Assembly (NCBI GenBank): GCA_021234155.1
Contig: JAJEKV010000541.1
Location: forward strand, 62,001 to 126,000
Direction: 5' to 3'
Source: Isoetes taiwanensis
Lineage: Eukaryota; Streptophyta; Lycopodiopsida; Isoetales; Isoetaceae
DNA: 64,000 bases
The notes below the pieces were generated by a model that was not told the origin of the DNA, searched no databases, and worked only from the letters and a program-made list of their open reading frames with translations. Position numbers and translations under genes: made by a program. This document shows positions 11,488-22,760 of this stretch, one piece after another (within the stretch, counting starts at the first letter, position 1; every line of letters starts with the position of its first letter).

Positions 11488-12450
11488 ATGGCGAGCACAT
11501 CCACAAAGACAATCTGCCCTCCACATGAACTAAGTCCATACGAGCTTAATTGGACAATCAAAGTCCGGGTGACAGCAAAAACACCTCTAAGATCTTACAA
11601 TAACACCCATGGCCAAGGGAATGTCTTCAGTGTTGAACTTATCGATGAACATGTGAGATACTTCCACTTTACTAGTCAAACTTTTCATTTTGCATTATGT
11701 TACTTACACATATTGTTTACAGGGAACAGAAATACAAGCAACAATGTTTAAAGAGGCAGCACAAATGTTTTATGACATATTGCAAGTTGACAAGGTAGTA
11801 TTCAGACCAAAACAGCAAGCTTATACAAGCTCAACAATCTCCCAGTTTTTTTGTTAATAATGTGATGTACTATATTTCAAAAGATTTACTCTCTACGTCA
11901 AGCAAATAGAAAGATATACACGCGGAACAATGATTACCAAATCATAATAAATACACGCTCAATTATTGAGGAAATCACAGAGGACCAGCAAATTCCTAGA
12001 GGATCGCAATGCTTCACTGAAATCAGCCGACTACCGCAATACATTAACAGCAAAACCCTTCTTGGTAAGCTTAAATACTTTTTCTCTCTTCAAACCACTC
12101 TATTTGTAGCTCTATATAACTGACATTTCCTTTGCTTCCATGGACATTATCGGCATTGTTTGTCATGTTTCTTCAACAACATCCATCACGAAGAAAGATA
12201 GACAACCGCCAATTCCAAGAAAAAGATATCACGATTCTAGACCAAAGGTATTGTAACATTTTAAATTATTAGTCACATATTTGAATCAATGCACATACGT
12301 TAACATAAAATTGTTTTGGAAAATCGCAGCCAAACCAAAGTCAACATCACACTTTGGAATGAACTTGCTTTAAATGATGGAAATCAGCTGCTGCAAATGA
12401 TCTCGACATTCCTTGTCATAACAATTTCAGTGTCCTTGCTGACCTAAAGG
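11488..12450 (+). pseudogene. RPA1-like ssDNA-binding protein, 5' part
   Basis: The product would be the large subunit of replication protein A, which coats single-stranded DNA; Helitrons often carry such genes next to the helicase. The start ATG at 11488 begins DNA-binding domain A: WTIKVRVTAKTPLRSYNN and GQGNVFSVELIDE. A donor follows at about 11655 and the next exon starts GTEIQATMFKEAAQMFY (11723). Later pieces are YYISKD (about 11869), NDYQIIINTRS (about 11929, after a frame change), and FTEISRLPQYINSKTLL to the donor at about 12064. Then come DIIGIVCHV (about 12142) and VNITLWNELALNDGNQLLQM (domain B, about 12340). The acceptor before DIIGI reads CCATGG here but CCAACAG in the duplicated copy at 20301-20311. 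The gene is split by the LINE at 12458 and resumes at about 18297. Confidence 0.85.
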
Positions 12451-12469
12451 ATGATTGCACTGAAGGTCT

Positions 12470-13590
12470 TATGGAGTCAAATGTGAAAACAAATGATAAT
12501 GTCAACTTTTCTGCCTCCCCCATCATTCAAGACATTTTTGATCCCATCTTTCCTGCTAATTCATCTCTTGCTCAGCCCACACAAAACAATCTCATTGACC
12601 TCTCACCACCTACTTTTAATTGAACTTCACTCCCCCATTAAATAATCATCATGAGATTATTTCCCCTTACAATGAATTTCGATAAAAGAATTGTCGGGTC
12701 ATGCCATCAGTTGGTGTTGAGGAAGTTCAGCCAAATGGATGCTCTCATATGCAAATTCAACAACATTCTATGGTCAGTGATTTCACAAACACATCAGCCT
12801 CATGTGACAGAATTACAGATCAAGACCTACAAGGGAAATTCCAAAATACTGCAGGGGTCATCTCAGGGGTCAGCTCAGTGGTCAGCTCAGTAGTATCTAA
12901 GGAAATTGAGGTTCAACATTCTATGGTCGAGTGATCTCACAAACACATCAGCCTCATGTGGCGTAATTATCGATCAAGATCTACAAAGGAAATTCCAAAA
13001 TAATCTGAGGGGGTATTTCGGGGGTCACTTCGATGGTCAGCTCAGTAGTATCTAAGGAAATTGAGGTTCAAGATTTCAACACTCAGCAAGTCAACTCCCA
13101 ACTTGGAGACAAAACCAGGCAAGATCCTTCCATTCTAGTCATTGCTTCTTATAATTTAAATAATAAAGTTCTTTCAAATGACAGCATCCCTGTTCTCAAG
13201 GATATTGATGGAAGTACTAATTATGATAAATCCATCCTGCCTCCTTCTCAGAATTTAGATTCTCCTGAATTACATACCTGTTGCAAATCTAAATTTTGGT
13301 GTTGTTCTCATGCCTCAAACTCTGACACAGATGCTGATTTGGATAAAGAAAATAACAAACCTCCTCAAAACTTATCTTCCTCTGATATTTGGGAAGATGA
13401 CTCCTTCCTTATCAACAATCCTCTCATAGGTTGTGAGAATAATCATAATTCCAATGGCTTGAATAGACAGACCACCAAGAAGCATAAGAATAAATCCAAA
13501 AAGTCCAAAAGGTCTACTGTTATCTCTGGTACTCCAGCTGCTAATACAAGAAATAGCTCTAAAAGAGTTACTAGGAGCCATAATCTTTAA
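12470..13590 (+). pseudogene. LINE ORF1, C-terminal part (copy 1)
   Basis: Only the region downstream of the usual RNA-binding core is present, and I see neither an RRM-like domain nor a CCHC knuckle. The frame starts around ATGGAGTCAAATG (12472) and ends at 13590. It contains a repeated peptide block (HSMVSDFTNTSASCDRITDQ near 12760 and a worn repeat near 12920) and a Val/Ser-rich linker (SGVSSVVSSVVSKEIEVQ). The tail is strongly basic (KKHKNKSKKSKRS) and would fit nucleic-acid binding. Its frame is broken several times, mostly at CAG/CTG sites that are intact in copy 2. Confidence 0.7.
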
Positions 13591-13625
13591 GTTGGTCTCC
13601 ATTTTCCTTCATCCTATTCTTCTCA

Positions 13626-16600
13626 ATGAAGATTCTTACTTGGAACCTTAGGGGAATAAAAGGTCCCCTTAAAAGAAGGAGGGCTATTTCCCAAATAAGG
13701 GAATACAACTCTGATATCATTCTTCTTCAAGAGCTAAGGCTACCAAACTTTGAATGCTCGAACTTAGGTGACTGGATTGGCCCTGGTCATTCTTCCATTT
13801 GGATTGAAGCCTCAGGAACTTCTGGAGGCATATGTATTATCTGGAAGAAATTTAAACATAATATTGTTTATAACAGTCCATGCAAAAGCTGGCAAGCTGT
13901 TACTCTTGTTCATGATGATCTAACCTTTGGTGTGATCAATATTTATGCTTCTACTGATTCCAGAGTTAGAGAACACACTTGGCATGACCTCAATGACTGG
14001 CTTCTTTCTCAATCTTGTCAAACATGGATTATTGCAGGTGATTTTAATAACACACCTAGCTGGGACCTTAAATGTGGCAAAAATCTTAACATGTCTGCTT
14101 CTGAGAGGGTAAATTGGGATAACTTCCTTGATCAGCATCTCCTTAATCACATCCCATCCTCTACTGCCAGATACACTTGGTCCAATAAACAAAGTGGTAA
14201 TGCCCGAGTTTTTTGCACTCTGGATAGATTCTATATCAGTAACATGGCTAATTCTTTCTGGGACAACTGCATGGTCTTTAGTGATGAGTCTACTTCTATA
14301 TCAGACCATCAACCTCAATTTCTATCTACCAAACATGTCATCAACATGAAGAGATCCGAAATATTCCTTTTAAATTAAACGTTCTCTCGCTTGACTCGGA
14401 TAGATTCAATTCGAATTTATAGCCTATTATAACTCTCTTCCAAGGGTTACTTTGCTCTTAATTCCATGAAATCTTTTCTACCCAACATCAAGTTTGTCTA
14501 AATCTTGGATCAAAAATTGGTCAAAGATTTTCGTGTTTCTAAAATTGCAGAGAAAAACAATCGCTTCAAAAGATGAAAAGATGTCGATTGAATCTCCAAT
14601 CACGACCCTTTAAACTCGAAGCTTCACTCTATGGAAGAGAAATGGAAATGTCTATCAAATCTATGGAAGAATTGGAGGCTAAAGGGGGCAGCCATCAAAT
14701 GCAAATTAAAATACCATGCTCAAATGGATAGCTCCAACTCAAAATTTTTCTCCGGGGTTGCTAAAAATAGGATTTTGAGAAATCAACTCTCTGCAATTGC
14801 TACTGAAGATGGATCTATTATCTCAGATCATGGCCATATCTCTAATTATTTCCATGACAAATACAGGGATATTTTTACCAAACCTTTGGACAATACTTTC
14901 GCCTCGTAGGGCAACAATTTCGGGGATTTCCTAAACAATGCCAAACTTAACTTCCATATCTACATCCCCGAAATTGAAAACCTTCCCACCGAAAAAATGA
15001 AGTCTTGTCCATAATTAAAGATCTTGGGAAGAATAAAAGTCCAGGCCCAGATGGCCTTCCTGTGGAATTTTATATTAAATTCTGGGATGTTATCAAATTG
15101 GATCTAATGCACATGATTCATGGATTCTGGAATCTCAATCATTTACATCCATCTATTTGCTCGTGTTTTGTCACCATGATTCCAAAAGTAGATAATCCTG
15201 CAAAGTTCAATGATTGGAGGCCAATTTCTTTAACTAATACCTCCTATAAAATATGTGCTAAGATCATTGCCAATAGAATTAAAGGTCATCTTCAAAAGGT
15301 CATTAGTTATTGCCAATCTGCATTTTTACCAAACAGGTTTATTCTTGATAACTACATTGCTGCCATGGAGGGCCTCCACTGGAATTCTTTATCAAAGAAA
15401 AATTGCATTCTCTTGAAACTCGACTTTTCCAAAGCCTTTGACACAGTAAGATGGGATTTTTTGGAGTTTGCCTTATCTAAGCTTGGTTTTTCCAGCAAAT
15501 TGATAAAGTTAATTCTTGGTCTCAATCAAAGATCTCAATCTGCTATTCTTATCAATGGATCTCCTACCAGATTTTTCCCGTTAGCCAGAGGTGTCGAGGG
15601 GCTGCTGCCCTCTTGCCCCTTATTTATTTCTGGTAGTTGCTCAAATGCTTACATCTGCTATTCAATTTCATCAAAGTAATAATGATATTTATGGTCTCAC
15701 TCTGCCTGATAATTCTTCTCTAACCATCTCTCAATATGCAGATGATACCTTCACATTCCTCCAAAATGATCCTAATAATATTGATTTCTTTTTCAAGATC
15801 ATAGATTCTTTCAGTGCTGCCTCTGGTGTTCACCTCAACAAAGATAAATGTGTCATCATTGGGGATATTACTTCTGATAATATCTCGGGTATTAAATGTG
15901 TGCACTCTAATGATTCAACTAAACTCTTAGGCATGCCTTTGTCCACAAACCCTTCTATTAAAGGCCTGTGGTCTCCTATTGTCTCTCGGATAAAAAAGAA
16001 ATTGTCTAATTATGGCAGTTGTTTATCTTTAGCTGGCAGAACTATTATTGCTAACTCTATTATTGCCAGCTCCCATATTTACTTCTCTTCAGCCCTTCTT
16101 GCTCCAAAATCTGTCTATCAACAGCTTGAAAGAATTATTAGAAATTTCATTTGGGGCAAGCATCATATGGTCAACTGGAAATCCATTGCTAGAAGTAAAA
16201 CTCAAGGTGGTCTTGGATGTAAAAATCTTCTTTATCAAGGCTATGCTCTAGCTGGTAAATATGTCCGATCTCTCTTTCATGGCAATAATCCAAGCCTCTA
16301 TCTTTATCAAAATCGGGCCGCCCCGGCAGCCATATTAAAGGTCATCTATCTCTTGTGCACCATTACCCTCTTGACTTTTTACAACTTACAACCCGGTGCA
16401 AATTCATCCCCCTCGATGAGAAACATTATCCTGGCTTGGAATTGGTCTCATAAAGCTTTCAACCATGTGGATCTTCATAAATGTCACCTTAGCTCTTCTA
16501 TCTTCTGGAACCCTATGCTTTCTAGGGACAACTCATCTCCTCTTGTTGTTATTCACCCGTGATTTATAAGAAGTGGAGTAATCATAATATCCTCACCTTA

Positions 16601-17430
16601 GGTGATCCGGAGATGAGAATAATGTGGATTACTTGGACCGCCTTCTTCGGGCAAAAAATAAGGGAACCTCTTCCGACAGGGAATCTTTTAAGCATATCAC
16701 TCAATCTCTCAAGTAATCATAACTTGGAGGCATGCTCAAACTCAAATATTGACTAGATTCTAAATAATAAGACGGTTTACAAAGTCTCCAAAGATTTACA
16801 AATTTTTGAATAAGCTGCACACACCTCAAAAGCTAAAACTTTTTGGAATATCTCACGAGGAATCGAGCTGAAACTTTTAGAAGTGTGTGGAATTCCAAGC
16901 TAACTCCCAAGATTGAATATTTTATCTGGTTATTGGCTAATGGTAGTGTTCCTAATCTTCTCTCTATTGCTAGACATCAAGCCAGGAATGCTGCTCCTAT
17001 AAATGCCCATTGTCCTCTTCAATGCAATCAAATGGAAGACATGCTACACATTTTTATCTGTCCTAAGCTGAACTCTTTATGGAATTGGTTTCATTACCAT
17101 TTTGCCACACCTAAGCCTACTTCCATGCTGAACTTTCTTTCAAATAATGATGCTTTCTTAAATTCCTTATCCTTCACTATTTTATGGAATATTTGGAAGC
17201 ACAGAAATAGATGTCTACATGGCAAATATTCTGTCTCTTGCACTTGGATTAAGTTACACATTATTTATGATCTCGAATTGGCAGCCACTTGTAATATAAA
17301 CAGTAAAAACAATCATTTTGATGACAGGTGGAACAGCTTGGGTGTATTTTATGGTTCTTTTAATCTTTTTCGATTAAATTGTCATGATGAATTCACTAAC
17401 ACTGATTTTTATCCATCATCGATTATATGA
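13626..17430 (+). pseudogene. LINE ORF2: endonuclease and reverse transcriptase (copy 1)
   Basis: ORF2 cuts the target DNA and copies the element's RNA at the nick. The start is the ATG at 13626, 35 bases after the ORF1 stop. The apurinic-type endonuclease has MKILTWNLRG, a catalytic-type LLQELR (13725), AGDFNN (14036) and SDHQP (14304). The fingers and palm of the reverse transcriptase are at 15005-16560, with GKNKSPGPDGLP, NDWRPISL, LKLDFSKAFDTV and the active-site SQYADDTF (about 15729). The terminal zf-RVT region has CNQMEDMLHIFIC followed by SLWNW (about 17022-17080). The frame is broken near 14340, 14900, 15590 and 16300-16850. At 15590 copy 1 reads GTCGAGGGGCTGCTG where copy 2 has GTCAGGCAAGGCTG, giving the expected G(V)RQGCPL motif. 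Confidence 0.9.
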
Positions 17431-17439
17431 ACAACCTCG

Positions 17440-17863
17440 GATCGACCTTAGAAGAGAATTCGCATTCATGTGGAGCGGCTTCTTGATCAAGAGATAGTTT
17501 ATTCTCAAGGCCTTTGGACAGGGAATTGTTAGAGGCGAACCCGATGTGGACATTCTAGACATACCAGAGAGGGAGATTGACTGGACAATTGAGTTCTGCA
17601 GAGGCGCCTACCTTATGCATGAGTTGTGGTGGTTCCTAGACAGATTTGGCAGCAATATGACTGAGCATCAATTTGATTACTATAGAGGCTGCTATTATTA
17701 CCACAGGAGTATGGCTGATGCATATGGAACTCTTATACTTCTGAGGGCAACAAGATACTCTGATACTTTGATTCAGAACTGGGCGGGAAATAATCACATC
17801 ATGATTATCCAACCAGACTACCCTTCCTTTTTCCAATACATTGACTCATATCATTTCTAATTT
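17440..17863 (+). other. Extra C-terminal LINE domain of unknown function
   Basis: Between the zf-RVT end and the poly(A) tail lies an open stretch of about 140 codons (a continuous ATG frame at 17546-17860) rich in Tyr, Trp and acidic residues. Examples are IPEREIDWTIEFCRGAY, HELWWFLDRFGS and FDYYRGCYYYHRSMADAY. It is not an RNase H domain: the usual D-E-D pattern and the TDGS-like start are missing. The duplicated copy (25670-26020) has the same segment with frame changes. It may be a lineage-specific LINE tail domain or a captured exon. I cannot assign a function. Confidence 0.5.
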
Positions 17864-18296
17864 CCACATCCTATCACCATCACCTCACATTTTCCTTAAT
17901 TTCACATTTTGACTCATGATTTTCCTCTCGAGTTGCTATCTTCCTGGCCAATACTATTATGTTTTTTTTATGTCACCGGTCATTCATGGACATTACGGCA
18001 TGGTATCTTAATCATGTTTCAGCTTCCAGACTTCGGGACTTTAGATCTAAGTTGGTTTTTAATTTACCATTGTATTCACTGCTACTTGTATTTTCATTGT
18101 CATACTACTATAGTGACAATAATTTCCTTTGTATCTTTTTTACATAATTAATGGAAAAAACTTCATTCTCTCAAAAAAAAAAAAAAAAAAAAAAAATGAT
18201 TGACCAGGTGCCAAATCAATACTTTCCAAGGTTTATTAACAGTTATTTTTTTTTATACATAATTGCTGCTGATCATTGTATCTGCTTTCCAACAGG

Positions 18297-19255
18297 TATT
18301 GCTTTATCGACAACCAACACCAGCACCATACAAATAAATCCAGATATTCCTGCTGCTACCGAATTACGCTCATGGTTATCTACCTACGCTCTTTACCTCT
18401 TTTCCAATTTACACATGTTTTCTTTCATTAATGCATTTTCCATTATAGGTACAACACCCATGGAAAAAATGCAACATACATAGATACAGAAGCAGCTTTA
18501 CTCCGTGCAAACGTAAACGAAACATGTCAACCTCTTTGCGCTCAACGTTCATTCATAGCAGACATCATGCAACCAATGATTGGCAAAGATAAGGTATTTA
18601 AATCATAACTGGTTCGTTACTTTGACTATTTAAGACCTACTTATCCTCGTTGCAGCCTGCCTACTTCAACATCAAATGCCACATCAGCTTTATCGATCCA
18701 CAGCAGCCTATGTGGTACCAGACATGCATGGCATGTAACAAAAAAGTAATCAGTCAAGACAGCAATTTCTGGTGCAATGATTGTCATAAAAACACGGACA
18801 GCTCCAAAAGATACTTTTAATTTCAGTTACACCATCCATAAACAGACTAACCACATTGTTCATTATTTGCTAGGTACATATTATCATGCAATCTAATTGA
18901 CACAACTGCAGAAATACGAGCTACTGCATTTAACCAAGAAGCAGAACAAATTCTTGGCTGTAGCGCTGAGCAACTATACAGAATGAAAAGCCAGGTCGGT
19001 AATTCTGCACAAGATTACACGAGGCAATACCGTGATAACATCAAATCCTTTTACTTGCAGGAATCTTTCCAGCAAACATACCATACACAACTCAAGAAAG
19101 CAACGTGGATACCCAAACTATTTCGTGTTAGTGTACTCCAAGTCGACTTCAATTATGATAAGAGGCGAAAAGTGATTATTCGCCAAGTCGTTCCGATAGA
19201 CTGGACTACTGAATGTAGGTATATATTACACCAAATACAGTCTCTTCAGACCTAA
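18297..19255 (+). pseudogene. RPA1-like ssDNA-binding protein, 3' part (copy 1)
   Basis: This continues the RPA gene beyond the LINE. After an AG acceptor at about 18296 the exon reads GIALSTTNTSTIQINPDIP and ELRSW (end of domain B). The next exons start at about 18450, 18657 (PAYFNIKCHISFIDP), 18873 (YILSCNLIDTTAEIRATAFN) and 19060 (ESFQQTYH). The zinc ribbon of domain C is visible as CMACNKK plus CNDCHKN (about 18727-18790). The last exon has KKATWIPKLFRVSVLQVDFN and ends IHQIQSLQT-like at the TAA at 19253. All four introns have GT/AG ends. This half is well preserved compared with copy 2, in which CAG sites at the same splice acceptors and in the zinc ribbon are altered. Confidence 0.87.
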
Positions 19256-19758
19256 CTTCTCGGCTCAGTTTCATTGTACAACATATGCTATTCGCTGTTT
19301 ATAACTACTTCCCCTGTATATATTACACGAAATACAGTCTTTTCAACCCTAGCTTCTCGACTAAGTTTCATTGTATATATGTTATTTGCTGTTTGTAATT
19401 ACTTCCCCTGTATATATTTTTCATTTTCAATCTACGACACTCTATTTCAGCAAACAAACGTTGTTTTCAAATCAGCTTTAGATAGCTCTTTACAGCAACT
19501 AACCTTGACACCCATTTCTTTCTTGCTATCTAATTGAATGATAACCTATTAAATATCCACACCAATAAGCAATAACACAATAAAATATATATAATTCATA
19601 CAATTGCAACACAACGCATAACTTCACGTCCATTTACGTAAATATTATTACAATTATATTAGAGAGTAACAACATACATGAAAATCTATCATTCACACAT
19701 ATTTTCGCGTTCAACACATCGTACACTTCAAACCAAAATATCATTCACTGCTTAACCA
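19256..19758. other. Helitron 3' non-coding region
   Basis: AT-rich sequence between the RPA stop and the terminal hairpin. Two similar 60-base segments (about 19215-19290 and 19315-19390, each with ATATATTACAC, TTCGACT/CGGCT and CAGTTTCATTGT) form a local tandem repeat. No gene recognised. Confidence 0.5.
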
Positions 19759-19783
19759 ATGCGGCGGCAACGCCGCCGCATTC
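19759..19783 (+). repeat. Helitron-type terminal hairpin
   Basis: A perfect 10-bp stem with a 5-base CAACG loop, arms AATGCGGCGG and CCGCCGCATT. Position, strand and GC-rich composition in an AT-rich context fit the 3' subterminal hairpin of a Helitron. In the duplicated copy (27920-27940) the hairpin is degraded, with changes at CCG/CGG and at a neighbouring CTG. Confidence 0.7.
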
Positions 19784-19787
19784 CAGT

Positions 19788-20177
19788 CTTGTATTTAAAG
19801 AAAAGTATGGCGAGGACTTAAAGAAACCAGCCAACTCTTTGGAGCTTAAGGAGGCGTGTGCAATAGAGTGCTGCCTAAAGTACGATGAGGCAAACAAACG
19901 GCAGTCGCTTATCAGCCACGACAACTGGTTTCAGCTTGCCTTCAGAGATGGTCGAGTATGTTAGTTTTGTATTCCAGAATACGCTTTGTGTGCTTGTTGC
20001 CCTTGAACGCTCTAACAGCCTTCTATTTTCGAGTGCAGATCTGGGAGGTGCAGAACGAAATTTTTAATATGTTCGAAAGGGGAGAGCTGAAGAGTAAGGG
20101 AAAGGTGTCCGACAAAAAGAAGGGTGCCGACGTCCCAAAAAAAGAGATGACAATTACAGTGTGGAGGGAGTTGCAGG
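19788..20177 (+). pseudogene. Two host exons next to the Helitron end (copy 1)
   Basis: The first exon (about 19790-19955) reads FKEKYGEDLKKPANSLELKE, ACAIECCLKYDEANKR and SHDNWFQLAFRDGR, and stops at a GTATGT donor. The second starts after an AG at 20038: IWEVQNEIFNMFERGELKSK, a Lys-rich linker, then EMTITVWRELQG. Here it is joined in frame to RPA exon sequence by the duplication junction. The short intron contains ATTCCAGAAT, a variant of the TTCCGGAA palindrome. The true continuation is at the far side of copy 2 (from about 28340). I do not recognise a catalytic domain. Spacing, strand and protein style suggest these exons may belong with the ParB-like segment and the methyltransferase-like exon, which is inference. 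Confidence 0.55.
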
Positions 20178-20617
20178 GCTTCACTGAAATCAGCCGACTA
20201 CCGCAATACATTAACAGCAAAACCCTTCTTGGTAAGCTTAAATACTTTTTCTCTCTTCAAACCACTCTATTTGTAGCTCTATATAACTGACATTTCCTTT
20301 GCTTCCAACAGACATTATCGGCATTGTTTGTCATGTTTCTTCAACAACACCTGTACGAAGAAAGATAGACAACCAGCCAATTCCAAGAAAAGATATCACG
20401 ATTCTAGACCAAAGGTATTGTAACATTTTAAATTATTAGTCACATATTTGAATCAATGCACATACGTTAACATAAAACTGTTTTGGAAAATCGCAGCCAA
20501 ACCAAAGTCAACATCACACTTTGGAATGAACTTGCTTTAAATGATGGAAATCAGCTGCTGCAAATGATCTCGACATTCCTTGTCATAACAATTTCAGTGT
20601 CCTTGCTGACCTAAAGG
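20178..20617 (+). pseudogene. RPA1-like gene, 5' partial (copy 2)
   Basis: Starts mid-exon at FTEISRLPQYINSKTLL, fused in frame to the host exon upstream. It then has an intact intron (acceptor CCAACAG at 20304-20310) and DIIGIVCHVSSTTPVRRKID followed by IPRKDITILDQR (about 20311-20415), then VNITLWNELALNDGNQLLQM. It is cleaner than copy 1 over this span, so it gives the better reading of domain B. Interrupted by the second LINE copy at 20625. Confidence 0.8.
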
Positions 20618-20637
20618 ATGATTGCACTGAAGGTCTT

Positions 20638-21765
20638 ATGGAGTCAAATGTGAAAACAAATGATAATGTCAACTTTTCTGCCTCCCCCATCATTCAAGAC
20701 ATTTTTGATCCCATCTTTCCTGCTAATTCATCTCTTGCTCAGCCCACACAAAACAATCTCATTGACCTCTCACCACCTACCTTAATTGAACTTCACTCCC
20801 CCCCATTAAATAATCATCATGAGATTATTTCCCCTTACACAGAATTCCTGATAAAAGAATTGTCAGTCATGCCATCAGTTGGTGTTGAGGAAGTTCAGCC
20901 AAATGGATGCTCTCATATGCAAATTCAACAACATTCTATGGTCAGTGATTTCACAAACACATCAGCCTCATGTGACAGAATTACAGATCAAGACCTACAA
21001 GGGAAATTCCAAAATACCGCAGGGTCATCTCGGGGGTATTTCATTTGGTCACTCCTCAAGAGTATCTAAGGAAATTGAGGTTCAACATTCTATGGTCAGT
21101 GATCTCACAAACACATCAGCCTCATGTGACAGAATTACTGATCAAGATCTACAAAGGAAATTCCAAAATAATGCAGGGGTCAGCTCAGGGGTCAGCTCAG
21201 TGGTCAGCTCAGTAGTATCTAAGGAAATTGAGGTTCAAGATTTCAACACTCAGCAAGTCAACTCCCAACTTGGAGACAAAACCAGGCAAGATCCTTCCAT
21301 TCTAGTCATTGCTTCTTATAATTTAAATAATAAAGTTCTTTCAAATGACAAAGATCCCCTCGTTCTCAAGGATATTGATGGAAGTACTAATTATGATAAA
21401 TCCATCCCCGCCTCCCTTTCTCTAATTTAGATTCTCCCAATTACATACCATTTGCAAATCTAAATTTTGGTGTTGTTCTCATGCCTCAAACTCGACACGA
21501 TCTTTGATTTGGATAAAGAAAATAACAAACCTCCTCAAAACTTATCTTCCTCCTCGATATTTGGGAAGATGACTCCTTTATATCAGCAATCCTCTCATAG
21601 GTTGTGAGAATAATCATAATTCCAATGGCTTGAATAGACGTGGACCACCAAGAAGCATAAGAATAAATCCAAAAAGTCCAAAAGGTCTCTTCGTTATCTC
21701 CGGTACTCCAATTTTGCTAATACAAGAAATAGCTCTAAAAGAGTTACTAGGAGCCATAATCTTTA
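20638..21765 (+). pseudogene. LINE ORF1, C-terminal part (copy 2)
   Basis: The same region as 12470-13590. The first peptide block and the Val/Ser linker are altered near 21020-21065, while the second block (about 21085-21235) is well preserved, the reverse of copy 1. From about 21400 to 21765 the frame is broken repeatedly at positions where copy 1 has CTG or CAG. Confidence 0.65.
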
Positions 21766-21803
21766 AGTTGGTCTCCCATTTTCCTTCATCCTATTCTTCT
21801 CAA

Positions 21804-22760
21804 TGAAGATTCTTACTTGGAACCTTAGGGGAATAAAAGGTCCCCTTAAAAGAAGGAGGGCTATTTCCCAAATAAGGGAATACAACTCGATATCATTCTT
21901 CTTCAAGAGCTAAGGCTACCAAACTTTGAATGCTCGAACTTAGGTATTTGGATTGGCCCCTGGTCATTCTTCCATTTGGATTGAAGCCTCGGGAACTTCG
22001 AGGCATATGTATTATCTGGAAGAAATTTAAACATAATATTGTTTATAACAGATCCATGCAAAAGCCGGGTAAGTCGTTACTCTTGTTCATGATGATCTAA
22101 CCTTTGGTGTGATCAATATTTATGCTTCTCTTGATTCCGAGAAAGTTAGAGAACACACTTGGCATGACCTCAATGATGGCTTCTTTTCTCAATCTTGTCA
22201 AACATGGATTATTGCAGGTGATTTTAATAACACACCTAGCTGGGACCTTAAATGTGGCAAAAATCTTAACATGTCTGCTTCTGAGAGGGTAAATTGGGAT
22301 AACTTCCTTGATCAGCATCTCCTTAATCACATCCCATCCTCTACTGCCAGATACACTTGGTCCAATAAACAAAGTGGTAATGCCCGAGTTTTTTGCACTC
22401 TGGATAGATTCTATATCAGTAACATGGCTAATTCTTTCGGGACAATCAAGATGGTCTTTAGTGATGAGTCTACTTCTATATCAGACCATCAACCTCAATT
22501 TCTATCTACCAAACATGTCATCAACATGAAGAGATCTGGAAATATTCCTTTTAAATTAAACTGTTCTCTGCTTGACTCAGATAGATTCAATTCTGAATTT
22601 ATAGCCTATTATAACTCTCTTCCAAGGGTTACTGCTCTTAATTCCATGAAATCTTTCTACTCCAACATCAAGCTGTCTAAATCTTGGATCAAAAATTGGT
22701 CAAAGATTTTCGTGCTTCTAAAATTGCAGAGAAAAACAATCTGCTTCAAAAGATGAAAGA
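21804..22760 (+). pseudogene. LINE ORF2 endonuclease part (copy 2)
   Basis: ATG at 21804, then MKILTWNLRG. Several frame changes follow before 22110, where copy 1 is open. From 22109 the frame is open for 215 codons and includes AGDFNN, SDHQP and the linker towards the reverse transcriptase, where copy 1 is broken (14340-14620). Confidence 0.8.

Larger units (their letters stand above)
12458..18196 (+). mobile_element. L1-type LINE, 5'-truncated, inside the RPA gene (copy 1)
   Basis: A non-LTR retrotransposon with the 3' part of ORF1, ORF2 (endonuclease, reverse transcriptase, zinc-knuckle), an unknown C-terminal domain, a 3' untranslated region and a poly(A) tail at 18173-18196. The element begins within ORF1, so it is truncated at the 5' end. 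ATGATTG occurs just before the start (12451-12457) and just after the tail (18196-18202), which suggests a short 7-bp target-site duplication. Chance cannot be excluded at that length. Each side is RPA sequence: domain B exon on the left, GIALSTTNTSTIQINP on the right. Confidence 0.88.
6746..19790 (+). mobile_element. Helitron with RPA gene, LINE-interrupted
   Basis: A rolling-circle transposon on the plus strand. It contains a Rep (HUH) plus PIF1-like helicase frame (7008-11300), then an RPA1-like gene, as is common in plant Helitrons. The 5' end is proposed at 6746, where TCTATACCCC follows an A, fitting A^TC insertion; this base is a candidate only. Near the 3' end, 19759-19783 forms a perfect hairpin (10-bp stem AATGCGGCGG, 5-base loop), as expected just inside a Helitron terminus. 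The expected terminal CTRR is not clear (the sequence reads CCAGTCTTG), so the right edge is uncertain by about 10 bases. Without the nested LINE (12458-18196) the element would be about 7.3 kb. The element's right part is repeated in the tandem duplication. Confidence 0.85.
12011..20177. repeat. Tandem duplication, first copy (8,167 bp)
   Basis: The sequence from GCTTCACTGAAATCAG at 12011 reappears at 20178 and remains collinear to about 28354. The unit holds the RPA exons from domain A/B onwards, the whole nested LINE, the Helitron 3' hairpin and two host exons. Large central blocks are identical (for example 15610-16260 against 23785-24440). Other blocks differ at many CAG/CTG positions. 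The LINE occupies the same site in both copies, so the duplication is younger than the LINE insertion. Confidence 0.95.

Noticed and set aside
19958-20290. Natural gene of 110 codons
   Set aside because: The frame crosses an intron and the duplication junction.
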